NCBI GenBank assembly: GCA_900469965.1
Contig: UBZP01000017.1
Coordinates: 62,001-126,000 of the forward strand
Source: Hyphomicrobiales bacterium
GTDB lineage: Bacteria > Pseudomonadota > Alphaproteobacteria > Rhizobiales > Rhizobiaceae
Direction: 5' to 3'
Length of the DNA: 64,000 bases
Shown: positions 1 to 7,733 of the stretch, one piece after another
Position numbering within the stretch: position 1 is the stretch's first letter
Layout of the letters: each line of letters opens with the position of its first letter
Translations under genes and position numbers: made by a program
Notes under the pieces: generated by a model
What the model saw: only the letters and a program-made list of their open reading frames with translations
The model's database searches: none
Told to the model about the DNA's origin: nothing

Positions 1-341
1 GAATAGGCGCGCACCCCGACCTTCCTGCCCTCGAGATCCCTCGGGCGGGCGATCCCGGCATCGGGCCGGACCACGAGGCCGGTGTGATGAAACTTGCGCT
101 CGAAGAAGATCGGCAGCGCGGTGTAGGGGGCGCCGTGCGAGCGGGCGATGTAGTAGGTGGTCGAGGCGAGTTCGCAGGCGTCGAATTCCAGATCGCGCAC
201 CATGCGGCGATAGGCGGCGATCTGGGGTTCCACCTCGATGAACTCGAATGCGATGCCGTCGAGGGTGACGGTGCCGTCCTTCAGCGGCATGGTATGCCCC
301 TGGCTGCGGACGGAGATGGTCAGGCGAAGCGTGTCGGCCAC
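1..341 (-). CDS. 4,5-dihydroxyphthalate decarboxylase-like protein (3' end outside window)
   Basis: N-terminal 113 residues of a protein cut by the window edge. It begins VADTLRLTISVRS and carries the pattern of the 4,5-dihydroxyphthalate decarboxylase / NMT1-like fold: a short N-terminal strand, a GITFEF-like segment, a REFDACELA-type segment (here LEFDACELASTTYY) and PIFFERKFHHTGLVVRPDAGI before RPRDLEGRKVGV. The family includes both the decarboxylase and ABC-type binding proteins, so the reaction is uncertain. The GTG start at 341 is chosen because AAAGGAA lies 8 bases upstream. It follows the HpcH/HpaI aldolase gene by 32 bases on the same strand and is probably in the same operon. Confidence 0.7.
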   Translation of the reverse strand, partial: MADTLRLTISVRSQGHTMPLKDGTVTLDGIAFEFIEVEPQIAAYRRMVRDLEFDACELASTTYYIARSHGAPYTALPIFFERKFHHTGLVVRPDAGIARPRDLEGRKVGVRAY

Positions 342-373
342 CGGCGGGTTCCTTTCTTCAAGCGTGCGGGATG

Positions 374-1222
374 TCAGCTGCGGCCGGCCAGCCGGCGCCC
401 GGTATCCAGGGCCGCGAACGAGCGCACCGGTGCCGCCAGCAGCAGGTCGAACCCGTCGGCCAGCACCTTTTCGACATTCTTGGAGCCGACGTGCGGGTGG
501 CCGACCCGCATTCCGCGCGCCTTGCAGGTGCGCACGATCTCGGCCATGGCCGCGACCACTTCGGGATGGTCGTATTCGCGCGGGTGGCCGAGTTCCTGGC
601 TGAGGTCGCCCTCGCCGATCATCACCGCGCCGATGCCCGGGACCTTGGTGAGCATCTCGTCGAGGTTGGCGATGCCGGCCAGATCCTCGATCATCAGGAT
701 CACCAGGATCTCGCCTTCCGGCGCCAGCGGCCAGACGTCGGCCTTGCCGTAGTACTCTCCGGCTCCGATCCCCCAGAAGCGCGCCGCCGTCTTGGGGCTG
801 TCGCCGCGGATCCCCTGCGGCTCGAAGAGCGGAGCCGTCTCGCGCCGCGGGTAGCGGCAGGCGGCGACGGCGTTGTAGGCCTGTTCGGCGGTGCTGACAT
901 GCGGCCAGACGACGCCGAAGGCGCCCATGTCCAGCGCCTGCTTGGCCAGGAACTGGTTCATCTCGCCGCCGTTGGCCGGAATGCGCACGATCGGCGTCAC
1001 GGCGGGGGCGCCGGTGGCGGCGATCGACTTGCGGCTCACCATCCATTGCAGCGTGTCGCGCAGTTGCGCCGGATCCCAGGGACGATGCTCCATCTCGTAG
1101 ATGACGCCGTCATAGGGGGCCTCGGTCACCCATATGGCGGATTCCATGTCCGCCGGAGCGAAGGTGCCGAAGGCCTTGCGTCCCTGCTCGAAAGCCGCGA
1201 TCACCGAATTCAGTCTGGCCAT
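374..1222 (-). CDS. HpcH/HpaI family aldolase
   Basis: 282 residues, close to the usual length of class II 2-oxo acid aldolases (HpcH/HpaI and citrate lyase beta-like). Visible family features are VRIPANGGEMNQFLAKQALD followed by GAFGVVWPHVST, and LMIEDLAG with the metal-binding glutamate, then GAVMIGEGDLSQELGHP. Members cleave or form 4-hydroxy-2-oxo acids using a divalent metal and usually yield pyruvate or oxaloacetate. GGAAGGAG precedes the ATG. It lies downstream of an amidohydrolase and upstream of a decarboxylase-like gene, which suggests the terminal C-C cleavage step of an organic-acid pathway. The exact substrate cannot be read from the sequence. Confidence 0.85.
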   Translation of the reverse strand: MARLNSVIAAFEQGRKAFGTFAPADMESAIWVTEAPYDGVIYEMEHRPWDPAQLRDTLQWMVSRKSIAATGAPAVTPIVRIPANGGEMNQFLAKQALDMGAFGVVWPHVSTAEQAYNAVAACRYPRRETAPLFEPQGIRGDSPKTAARFWGIGAGEYYGKADVWPLAPEGEILVILMIEDLAGIANLDEMLTKVPGIGAVMIGEGDLSQELGHPREYDHPEVVAAMAEIVRTCKARGMRVGHPHVGSKNVEKVLADGFDLLLAAPVRSFAALDTGRRLAGRS

Positions 1223-1254
1223 GGCCGTCTCCTTCCTTTTCCTGCTTCAAACCC

Positions 1255-1273
1255 GCCCGCCGGTCAGGCGGGC
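1255..1273 (-). terminator. Possible intergenic hairpin
   Basis: Perfect 7-bp inverted repeat GCCCGCC/GGCGGGC with a 5-base loop, between the amidohydrolase stop and the aldolase start. It has only a short T run on the minus strand. It may be a weak terminator or a processing hairpin inside the operon. Confidence 0.3.
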
Positions 1274-1362
1274 AGGTCCGCCCGCGCTGACGGCAGGCGT
1301 GTCGTGTCGTCGAACGGTCCATCCACCGCGACCGGATGCGGAATGCGCTTCCCGCGCATCCG

Positions 1363-2214
1363 TCAGGCCAGGCGCGGGTAGAGGATTTCGGCGGTGCCGC
1401 CGAGGATCATGTCGCGGTCCGCCGCGGTGAGGGAGGCGAGGTTCTGCCTGGCGCGCGCCACGATCTCGGCAAGGCTGCCTTCCGATGCCGGGTAGTTCGA
1501 CCCGAAGGCGCAGCGATCGGCGCCGAAGGCTTCCACCAGCATCGGAAAGAAGGTTTCGGGCGAAGCCGCACCCGACGCCGCGAGATCGAAGGTGCGCGGG
1601 GTGACCTTCAGATAGATGTTGGCCTGGTCGGCCAGATCGAACAGCGGCCGGGCGTTCGCATAGGGCGGGCCGTCGGTGATGTCGGCGCGGGCCAGGTGAT
1701 CGATGACGATGCGGGTCTGCGGGAAACGCCGGGCCATCTCGACGACGGTCGGGAAAGCCGGCATCCGGCACTGGACGCAGATCGGCAGTCCCAGTTCGCC
1801 GGCCTTTTCCCAGACCGGGAAAGAGCGGGGATCGTTCAGCCAGGAAAAGTCGAACGTCAGCTTGCTGCCGCCGGTATAGAGGCGCAGCCCCGTGATGCCC
1901 TTGCCGATCCAGCCCTGCATCACGTTGACGGCATTGGCGGAGAGCACGTCGATCGTGCCGACGGCGGTGAAGCGGTCCGGATAGCGGGACACGGCCTCGG
2001 CCACATAGCTGTTGTCATAGCCGTAGCACGAGGCGGCCTGGACGAGCGCCGAGCTCGCAACGCCCGCTTCGTCCATCGCCGCGATCATATCCTCGATGGT
2101 GACGTGATGCTCCTTCGACCAGTCCGACTGGTTGCCGCCCAGCGGCGCACGCGGATAGGCCACTTCGTCGTCCGAGATCACATGCGGGTGGATGTCGTGA
2201 ATTCTCTGCGTCAT
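1363..2214 (-). CDS. Amidohydrolase-2 family metal-dependent hydrolase
   Basis: 283 residues of TIM-barrel amidohydrolase (PF04909 type). The N-terminal metal motif is DIHPH, later blocks are TGLRLYTGG, QTRIVIDHLAR (barrel histidine) and DRCAFGSNYPASEG near the C terminus. Relatives include 2-pyrone-4,6-dicarboxylate lactonase and sulfomuconolactonase, so a lactone or cyclic amide/ester of a dicarboxylate is a reasonable substrate guess; this is inference. The reading frame is open further upstream, but the ATG at 2214 has AGGAGAGG before it and starts directly at the conserved N terminus. It is separated from the transporter gene by about 390 bases that contain a candidate operator, so it probably has its own promoter. 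Confidence 0.85.
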   Translation of the reverse strand: MTQRIHDIHPHVISDDEVAYPRAPLGGNQSDWSKEHHVTIEDMIAAMDEAGVASSALVQAASCYGYDNSYVAEAVSRYPDRFTAVGTIDVLSANAVNVMQGWIGKGITGLRLYTGGSKLTFDFSWLNDPRSFPVWEKAGELGLPICVQCRMPAFPTVVEMARRFPQTRIVIDHLARADITDGPPYANARPLFDLADQANIYLKVTPRTFDLAASGAASPETFFPMLVEAFGADRCAFGSNYPASEGSLAEIVARARQNLASLTAADRDMILGGTAEILYPRLA

Positions 2215-2453
2215 GTGCGTTGAACCCTCTCCTCTCGGGGCCGCGCACAGCGGGGCCCTGCCGCCGGGAGCGATCTCCAGGCGGCGCCCCGGCACGAGCC
2301 GGAAAAATGTTGCGGTGGTCGGAAGCCGGGACCGGAGGACCGGCCTGCACGTTTGCCGCTCCCCCGGCGGTGCCGGATGGCGCCGCTGCTTCCTTCTGAC
2401 GAGCAAACTACAGGGGCGCAGACGACGAGGCCAATCGGAAGCGCGGCCTATGT

Positions 2454-2480
2454 CATAAGAAAATGAGAGACTGACTCATG
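2454..2480 (-). promoter_or_regulatory. Candidate operator, site B
   Basis: On the plus strand the site begins CATAAGAAAAT and continues with GAGAGACTGACTC. The 11-base CATAAGAAAAT is identical to 7537-7547 upstream of the PrpD gene and opposite LysR, and the neighbouring GTCAGTC-type core is also shared. Both copies place ATTTTCTTATG in the sense strand of the downstream catabolic gene. Binding by the divergent LysR protein is an inference. Confidence 0.5.
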
Positions 2481-2548
2481 GAAAATTATGCAACTTCGTT
2501 GAAGTCATGGGGTTTTTGCCGGAATGAAATGCGCGATCAAACGGAAGA

Positions 2549-2572
2549 GGCCGCCCCTTGCCAGAGGCGGCC
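2549..2572 (-). terminator. Putative terminator after tctA
   Basis: 7-bp inverted repeat GGCCGCC/GGCGGCC (2549-2555 and 2566-2572) with a 10-base loop, 35 bases beyond the permease stop. It is followed on the minus strand by a moderately T-rich CTCTTCCGTTT. Confidence 0.5.
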
Positions 2573-2606
2573 GCACCGTCCGGTCGTACCTTCCGGGCCT
2601 TGCGGA

Positions 2607-4670
2607 TCAGACCGAGGGAATGACGCGCAGGCCGGGGAATGCCTGGCCGATCCAGGTCAGCGGCCAGTTCAGGGTCAGGAGCTGGTCGAAGACGACATAG
2701 ACGAACAGCGTCATGCCGATGGCCATGGGCAGGATCAGGCGCCAGCGCTCGCGTCCCTCGAAGTGCATGAAGCCTGCGACGAACAGCGGGATCGTGGGCA
2801 GGATCCCGATGGCGGCCATCGAAAAGAGGAAGGCCAGCAGCCACGCCGCGAAGGAGAGGGCGCGCCGCAGGATCTCGGCGATCGCCAGGCCGTCATTGTC
2901 GTCGACCAGATCCATGTGGATCGCCTCGCTCGCCTCGGCGCGGGCGTCGTCCAGCGGTGAGGGCGCGGTGATGCCCCTGCGGAAGACCGCATTGCCGAGC
3001 GAACCGAGCACGGCGACGAAGGCCACCCCGGTCACGATCTGCGGCACGAGCGCCGTGGACCAGCCCCATCCCATCGTCTGCCAGAAGAGAAAGGCCATCC
3101 CGGCGAGCAGGATCGTCGGGAAGAGGTCGGCGGGCGAGAACATCGGCCTACCGAAGTTGAGATCCCAGCCCTTGTGCCGGGCCAGGAGCGCACCGATCAC
3201 CGGCCGCAGGATGCCGAGCGCGGCCAGGCCCAGGATGCAGATCACCATCGGATGCAGCAGCCAGTCGGCGCCGTAGAGGCGGATCGAGATGAACAGCTGC
3301 CGTTCGATCGTGTCGCCGAGGACGACGCCCAGGATCAGCGGCGCGCGCGGCCAGCGCAGGCGCTTCATCGTCCAGCCGGCCAGGCCGAAGACCAGCAGCG
3401 CCACCAGGTCGCCCCATTGCCGGGAGCCCTCATAGGCACCGATGAAGATGATGCAGACCACGACGGGCAGCACGAGCGTGTAGCGCAGCGTCGCCAGCCG
3501 GGCGAATTGCGGGCTGAAGGCGTAGCAGAGGCCCGCGCCGATGATGTTGGCGATCGCGATCGACCACACCATCGAATAGGTGATCGACAGGTTCTTGGTC
3601 AGCATGTCGGGTCCTGGGACCAGCCCCTGCGACAGGAAGGCGCCGAGGATGATCGCCATGCCGGCGGTGCCGGGAATGCCGAAGGCGATGGTGGTGATGA
3701 GGGAGCCGCCCTCCTTGGCATTGTTGGAGCTTTCCGAGGCGATGACGCCGCGCACGTCGCCCTTGCCGAAGGTCTGGTAGCCGCCCTTCACGGTCTTTGC
3801 GGCATGGGCGTAGGCGACCCAGTCGACGACAGCGCCGCCGATGCCGGGAATGGCGCCGAGCGCGGTGCCGATCCAGCTGCAGCGCAGGATCAGCCACCAT
3901 TCGCGGAAGCAGTCCTTGGCGCCCTGCCAGATGCCGAGATTGACGTCCTGCAGCGGCTTGCCCTTCAGCGAATGACGCGAGACCATCATGTCGCAGAGTT
4001 CCGGCAGTGCGAACAGGCCGAGCGTGAGCGGCACCAGCGGCAGCCCTTCCCACAGGTAGAGGCTTTCGAAGGTCCAGCGGAAGGTGCCGGTGCGCGGTTC
4101 GGAGCCGATCATCGAGATCATCACCCCGATCGCGGCGGCGGCGAGCCCGCGCAAGGGCGTGCTGCTGGACAGGGCCGCCACCATGGACAGGCCCAGGATC
4201 GATATCGCCAGCATTTCCGGCGTACCGATATAGAGCATGACCGGCCGCAGGATCGGCACCGAGATGCCCAGCAGCACAGCGCCGAACAGTCCCCCCATCA
4301 GGGACGACATGTAGGCGGCGCTCAGGGCGCGGCCCGCCTCGCCGCGCCTGGCCATCGGCAGGCCATCGAGAACCGTGGCCGCCGATCCCGCCCCGCCCGG
4401 CACGCCGAAGAGGATTGCCGGGATCGGATCGCCCGTCGAGGTGGTGGCACCCAGCCCGAGCAGGAAGGCGAAGGCGGTATAGGGATCCATCGCGAAGGTG
4501 AAGGGCAGGAGCAGCGCCGTGCCGGCGAGGCCGCCGATGCCGGGAACGATCCCGAGGATGACGCCCAGCAATGCCGCCAAGCAGAGAATGCCCAAGCGCA
4601 TCGGATCCGCAAGTATCGTCAGCGCATCCCAGGCGGCAGCCAGCATGCTTACACTTTCGACGGGGTCCAT
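2607..4670 (-). CDS. Tripartite tricarboxylate transporter permease, TctA-TctB fusion
   Basis: 687 residues; a standard TctA is about 500. Residues 1-500 are TctA: GIVPGIGGLAGTALLLPF, GVPGGAGSAATVLDG and the second repeat GAIPGIGGAVVDW, ESSNNAKEGGSLITTIAFGIPG. Residues about 510-680 contain two pairs of membrane helices split by an acidic cytoplasmic linker (DDARAEASEAIHMDLVDDND), which matches the small TctB subunit. No separate tctB is nearby, so one polypeptide seems to supply both membrane parts. The partner binding protein lies 70 bases upstream. AGGA precedes the ATG. Family role: sodium- or proton-driven uptake of citrate-like or aromatic carboxylates. Confidence 0.9.
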   Translation of the reverse strand: MDPVESVSMLAAAWDALTILADPMRLGILCLAALLGVILGIVPGIGGLAGTALLLPFTFAMDPYTAFAFLLGLGATTSTGDPIPAILFGVPGGAGSAATVLDGLPMARRGEAGRALSAAYMSSLMGGLFGAVLLGISVPILRPVMLYIGTPEMLAISILGLSMVAALSSSTPLRGLAAAAIGVMISMIGSEPRTGTFRWTFESLYLWEGLPLVPLTLGLFALPELCDMMVSRHSLKGKPLQDVNLGIWQGAKDCFREWWLILRCSWIGTALGAIPGIGGAVVDWVAYAHAAKTVKGGYQTFGKGDVRGVIASESSNNAKEGGSLITTIAFGIPGTAGMAIILGAFLSQGLVPGPDMLTKNLSITYSMVWSIAIANIIGAGLCYAFSPQFARLATLRYTLVLPVVVCIIFIGAYEGSRQWGDLVALLVFGLAGWTMKRLRWPRAPLILGVVLGDTIERQLFISIRLYGADWLLHPMVICILGLAALGILRPVIGALLARHKGWDLNFGRPMFSPADLFPTILLAGMAFLFWQTMGWGWSTALVPQIVTGVAFVAVLGSLGNAVFRRGITAPSPLDDARAEASEAIHMDLVDDNDGLAIAEILRRALSFAAWLLAFLFSMAAIGILPTIPLFVAGFMHFEGRERWRLILPMAIGMTLFVYVVFDQLLTLNWPLTWIGQAFPGLRVIPSV

Positions 4671-4740
4671 TGTTCGTCCTATTCAAACGTGTCCGTTGAT
4701 CTGCCGGGGCGGCAGCCCCGGCAGGCGGCGTCGGGCCGGG

Positions 4741-5772
4741 TCAGCGGGAAACCAGCAGACCCTTGACGCGATCGAGCACCTCGGGCTGCGTCGCGTAGAG
4801 CTTGTCGAGGATCTGGTGGATCTCGAGGCCGGGGATCATCTCGACGGTGGCGTTCTGCTTGGCGACTTCGGCGACGAAGGCGGGATCCTTCGCGGCGGCC
4901 TCGAAGGCGGAGCGCAGGGCGGCCAGGCGGTCTTCCGGAACGCCGGGAGGGGCGGCGAACGGACGGCCCGCATCCAGCGGTAGGAACATGAATTCGAAGA
5001 CGGAGCGCGCCTTGGGATCGGTGACGCGGTCGAGGATCATCGGCACGTCCTTCACCGCGGGGCTCGGCCGCATGGCGAGCTGGGCGACGACGTGCAGCTT
5101 GCCTTCGGCCAGCCAGTTGGCGTCGTTGCCGCCGAGCAGGCTGGTGGTCGTCACCGCGCGGCCCTGGACCTCGCCCCGTTCCATCGCGAGTGCGATCTCG
5201 TCATTGCCCTTGTAGCCGGGAACGATGTCCAGCTTGCCGCCGAGATACTCGTTGATCATCGCCGGGAAGGTCCGGTTCTCGTTGTTGAACGAGGTCGAGC
5301 CGATGGTCAGCGGATGAACGAAGAGGTCGTCCAGCGTCTTGACCGGGGCATTCTCCCAGGTGATCAGGACATAGCTTTCCTTGTTGAGGCTGCCGATCCA
5401 GCTCACCTCGCGCGGATCGAAGGCGAGCTTCTCGGCCGAGACCAGCGGCAGGTAGAGATTGTTGCGCTGCAGGGCGGCGATCATCGTGCCGTCCCGGGGC
5501 GCGCTGTTCTGCAACTGCGCCGCCGCGGTCAGGCCGCCGGCGCCGGGCACGTTGGTGACGACCACGTTCGGATGGCCGGGAATGTACTTGGACAGAAAGG
5601 GCGCAAAGGCACGGGCATAGAGGTCGGCGCCGCCGCCCGGCGCCGCCGAGACCATCAGCGTGACGGGGTTGGCGCTGTAGAATTCCTCGACCGTCTCGGC
5701 CATGGCCGGCGCGCCCGATAGCACGGCGGAAAGCGCGATGGTCGCTGCGGTGGCAAAATGCTTCAGTTTCAC
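4741..5772 (-). CDS. Tripartite tricarboxylate transporter substrate-binding protein (Bug/TctC family)
   Basis: 343 residues with a signal peptide ending SGAPAMA-ETVEEF. The Bug-family ligand loop SAAPGGGADLYARAFAPFL, NVPGAGGLTAAAQL and GSTSFNNENRTFPAM are present. The frame is open far upstream and an ATG exists eight codons earlier, but the GTG at 5772 is preferred because GGGAGGAG sits 7 bases before it. The protein would capture a carboxylate in the periplasm and hand it to the TctAB fusion encoded next. The PrpD gene lies 56 bases upstream in the same direction. Confidence 0.92.
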   Translation of the reverse strand: MKLKHFATAATIALSAVLSGAPAMAETVEEFYSANPVTLMVSAAPGGGADLYARAFAPFLSKYIPGHPNVVVTNVPGAGGLTAAAQLQNSAPRDGTMIAALQRNNLYLPLVSAEKLAFDPREVSWIGSLNKESYVLITWENAPVKTLDDLFVHPLTIGSTSFNNENRTFPAMINEYLGGKLDIVPGYKGNDEIALAMERGEVQGRAVTTTSLLGGNDANWLAEGKLHVVAQLAMRPSPAVKDVPMILDRVTDPKARSVFEFMFLPLDAGRPFAAPPGVPEDRLAALRSAFEAAAKDPAFVAEVAKQNATVEMIPGLEIHQILDKLYATQPEVLDRVKGLLVSR

Positions 5773-5828
5773 GGTTTTCTCCTCCCATTTGAACATTCCG
5801 GCCCGAGGGGCCGAAATCGGTTGGCATG

Positions 5829-7238
5829 TCACGCCGAAAGCAGCGACATGGTCGGTGCGACGGTCGTCCGGTTGCGCAGGTCGAGCAGCTCCTCGACGAT
5901 CCGCGCCTGCCGCTCGCGCGGCAGAAGGTCGGCCGTAACCTCCTTGAACTTCTCCTCCACGGGCGCGCGCGACAGTCCGCGGTCCGGGAAGGAATGGCCC
6001 GGCGGATGCAGGCATTCCGTCTCGATGACCTCGCCTCCGGTCAGATGCACCCGGATCTGGCAGGGCATCGCCTCGGGCGACCGCGCCCGCAATTCCTCCG
6101 AGACCGACAGCCGCACCTTGGCGGTGAGCGCGCGCATTTCCGGCTGCGCCCAGCGCTCGTTCGCATACTGGCGCGGCGTCAACTCGCCGTCCGCAAGCAC
6201 CACGGCGGGCAGAAAGGTGAAGCTGTGGTCGGCCGTCTCGTGCGTGGAGGGCGTCAGCCGCGGCTTCTCGGCCTGCTGCTTGCGGATGATCGGCAGGTCC
6301 GCCATGACCACGTCGATCGCCTCGATCCGGTCCAGCCGGCCGGCGAGCCTGCGATGGGCCTCCAGCGCCGCGACGATCTCGGCCTGGGCGGTGCCGATGC
6401 AGGCGAAGGTCTTGACGTGCGAGCGCAGGATGAACAGGTCCTCGACCGGGGCCCACAGCCGCTCGAAGCCGAGCGCCGGGGTGAATACCTCCTGCAGCCC
6501 CCAGCGATGGTCCAGCACCTGGAGAGGACCGGTCATACCCCTTGCCGCGAGCAGGGTGAGCTGCACGCCCTCGCGGGCGAGCAGCGCGCCTACCATGTTC
6601 TTGGCGCCGGACAGTTCGCCATAGCGCACGATCGAGGGCGTCGCGCAGCGCGCCATCGCCAGGGCCAGCGCGTTGGCCTGCCGGCGCTCGTCCAGGCCGA
6701 GGATGCGTCCTGCCATCGCGGCCGCGACGACGCCGACGGCACTCGCCCCGTCCCAGACGCTGTCCATCGGCATCAGGTCGCGAAGCCGCCGGAAGAGCTC
6801 GTAGCCCATGATGATCGCGGTCAGCACGTCCTGCCCGGACGCGCCATAGGCTTCGCCGACGGCGAGCGCTGCGGCGAGAACGTCGCTGCAGTGGCCGCCG
6901 ATGTGCAGCTTGCCGTCCTTCTGGATGAACTGCACGTCGTTGAAATCCTGCGACCGCACCAGTGCGCAGTTCAGAAAGGTCGCATCCAGCACCGAGCCGC
7001 GGCCGGCATGACCGATCAGGGTGCAGACGGGCTTGCTGCCCAACTCGTCGATCATCTCGGCAACCCGCCGGGGCGCCGCGGCGTTGCGGGCCGAAAAGGC
7101 GCAGGCCACAGAATCCAGCGTCAGCAGCTCGGCCTGGCGAAGCGCAAGGTCGGAGACATAGGCGGGCTCCGTCGCCAGCGTCCATTTCGCCAGGCTTGCA
7201 ATGGAGGAAACGCGGTTGTCGGCTTTCATGTCGTGCAT
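5829..7238 (-). CDS. MmgE/PrpD family protein
   Basis: 469 residues, the usual size of the MmgE/PrpD family (2-methylcitrate dehydratase, cis-aconitate decarboxylase, iminodisuccinate epimerase). Typical blocks: LTLDSVACAFSARN, DFNDVQF, GGHCSDVLAAALAVGEAYG, GELSGAKNMVGALLAREGVQLTLLAARGMTGP and the lid segment HETADHSFTFLPAVVLADGE, which includes the HSF motif. It is likely to act on a substituted di- or tricarboxylate brought in by the adjacent transporter. The ATG at 7238 has AAGGA six bases upstream. It appears to be the first gene of the minus-strand operon and is divergent from a LysR regulator. Confidence 0.87.
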   Translation of the reverse strand: MHDMKADNRVSSIASLAKWTLATEPAYVSDLALRQAELLTLDSVACAFSARNAAAPRRVAEMIDELGSKPVCTLIGHAGRGSVLDATFLNCALVRSQDFNDVQFIQKDGKLHIGGHCSDVLAAALAVGEAYGASGQDVLTAIIMGYELFRRLRDLMPMDSVWDGASAVGVVAAAMAGRILGLDERRQANALALAMARCATPSIVRYGELSGAKNMVGALLAREGVQLTLLAARGMTGPLQVLDHRWGLQEVFTPALGFERLWAPVEDLFILRSHVKTFACIGTAQAEIVAALEAHRRLAGRLDRIEAIDVVMADLPIIRKQQAEKPRLTPSTHETADHSFTFLPAVVLADGELTPRQYANERWAQPEMRALTAKVRLSVSEELRARSPEAMPCQIRVHLTGGEVIETECLHPPGHSFPDRGLSRAPVEEKFKEVTADLLPRERQARIVEELLDLRNRTTVAPTMSLLSA

Positions 7239-7733
7239 CGGAATCCTTACGGTCGTCTTGCGCCGGCTGTCGGCGGGTTTCGAGTGGCCGGAAACCGTCA
7301 GGCGGTTCCACCGACCGTCGGCATCGGCAGGGCAGGACGGGGCGCTCGTCCCGCCCGGTTCGGGGAGCCATCGGCCACGCCGATATCGCAAACGGCAGCC
7401 TTGTCCCGGGCGCAGCTCGCAACCGGGATCTGCCCAACATCTTGTGGCGGGTATTCCTCCTGCCGAACTCCCCATCCGGCAAGATACAGTCAGCCCCGGG
7501 AGCGCGAAAGTTTCAAATTAGAACTGCGTTGCCGAGCATAAGAAAATAGGTCAGTCCCTATTTTATGACACGTCTGCGCTTCGAGTTCACGCCGCGCGCG
7601 AAGACGGGCACAAAAAGCATATTATATTGAAATTACTTGTTTAAAGTGGATCGATTCCCGTTCCTTCGAGCACTTTCCGGGCCAACTATCTGTCGTCTTG
7701 ACGAACCGGCCCTATTGCGGATTGAATGAACCC
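7239..7733. promoter_or_regulatory. Divergent control region between prpD-like gene and lysR
   Basis: 495 bases without a gene. The left 300 bases are GC-rich leader in which nothing was recognised. The right part is AT-rich and contains the palindromic site at 7537-7567 and an AT-rich stretch near 7612-7660 that could hold the LysR promoter. No exact promoter hexamers were convincing. Confidence 0.5.
7537..7567. promoter_or_regulatory. Candidate operator, site A (inverted repeat)
   Basis: Perfect 8-bp inverted repeat AAAATAGG (7543-7550) and CCTATTTT (7557-7564), embedded in CATAAG...TTATG. It shares the 11-base CATAAGAAAAT and a GTCAGTC core with site B at 2454. It lies between divergent genes, about 165 bases before the lysR start. 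Confidence 0.55.

Larger units (their letters stand above)
2215..2606. other. Intergenic region: leader, operator and terminator
   Basis: 392 bases without a gene. It contains a terminator-like hairpin at 2549-2572 for the transporter operon and an operator-like site at 2454-2480. A GC-rich leader of about 240 bases follows, before the amidohydrolase start, in which no further structure was recognised. Confidence 0.6.

Noticed and set aside
3174-4766. Long plus-strand reading frame opposite the tctA gene
   Set aside because: It is the antisense of a clear TctA-TctB membrane protein, is rich in R, Q, D and G, and has no recognisable domain; typical of high-GC antisense frames.
4741-7482. 913-codon frame that would extend the TctC protein upstream through the PrpD region
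   Set aside because: The extension is another frame of the PrpD gene. A signal peptide and strong ribosome site mark the true GTG start at 5772.
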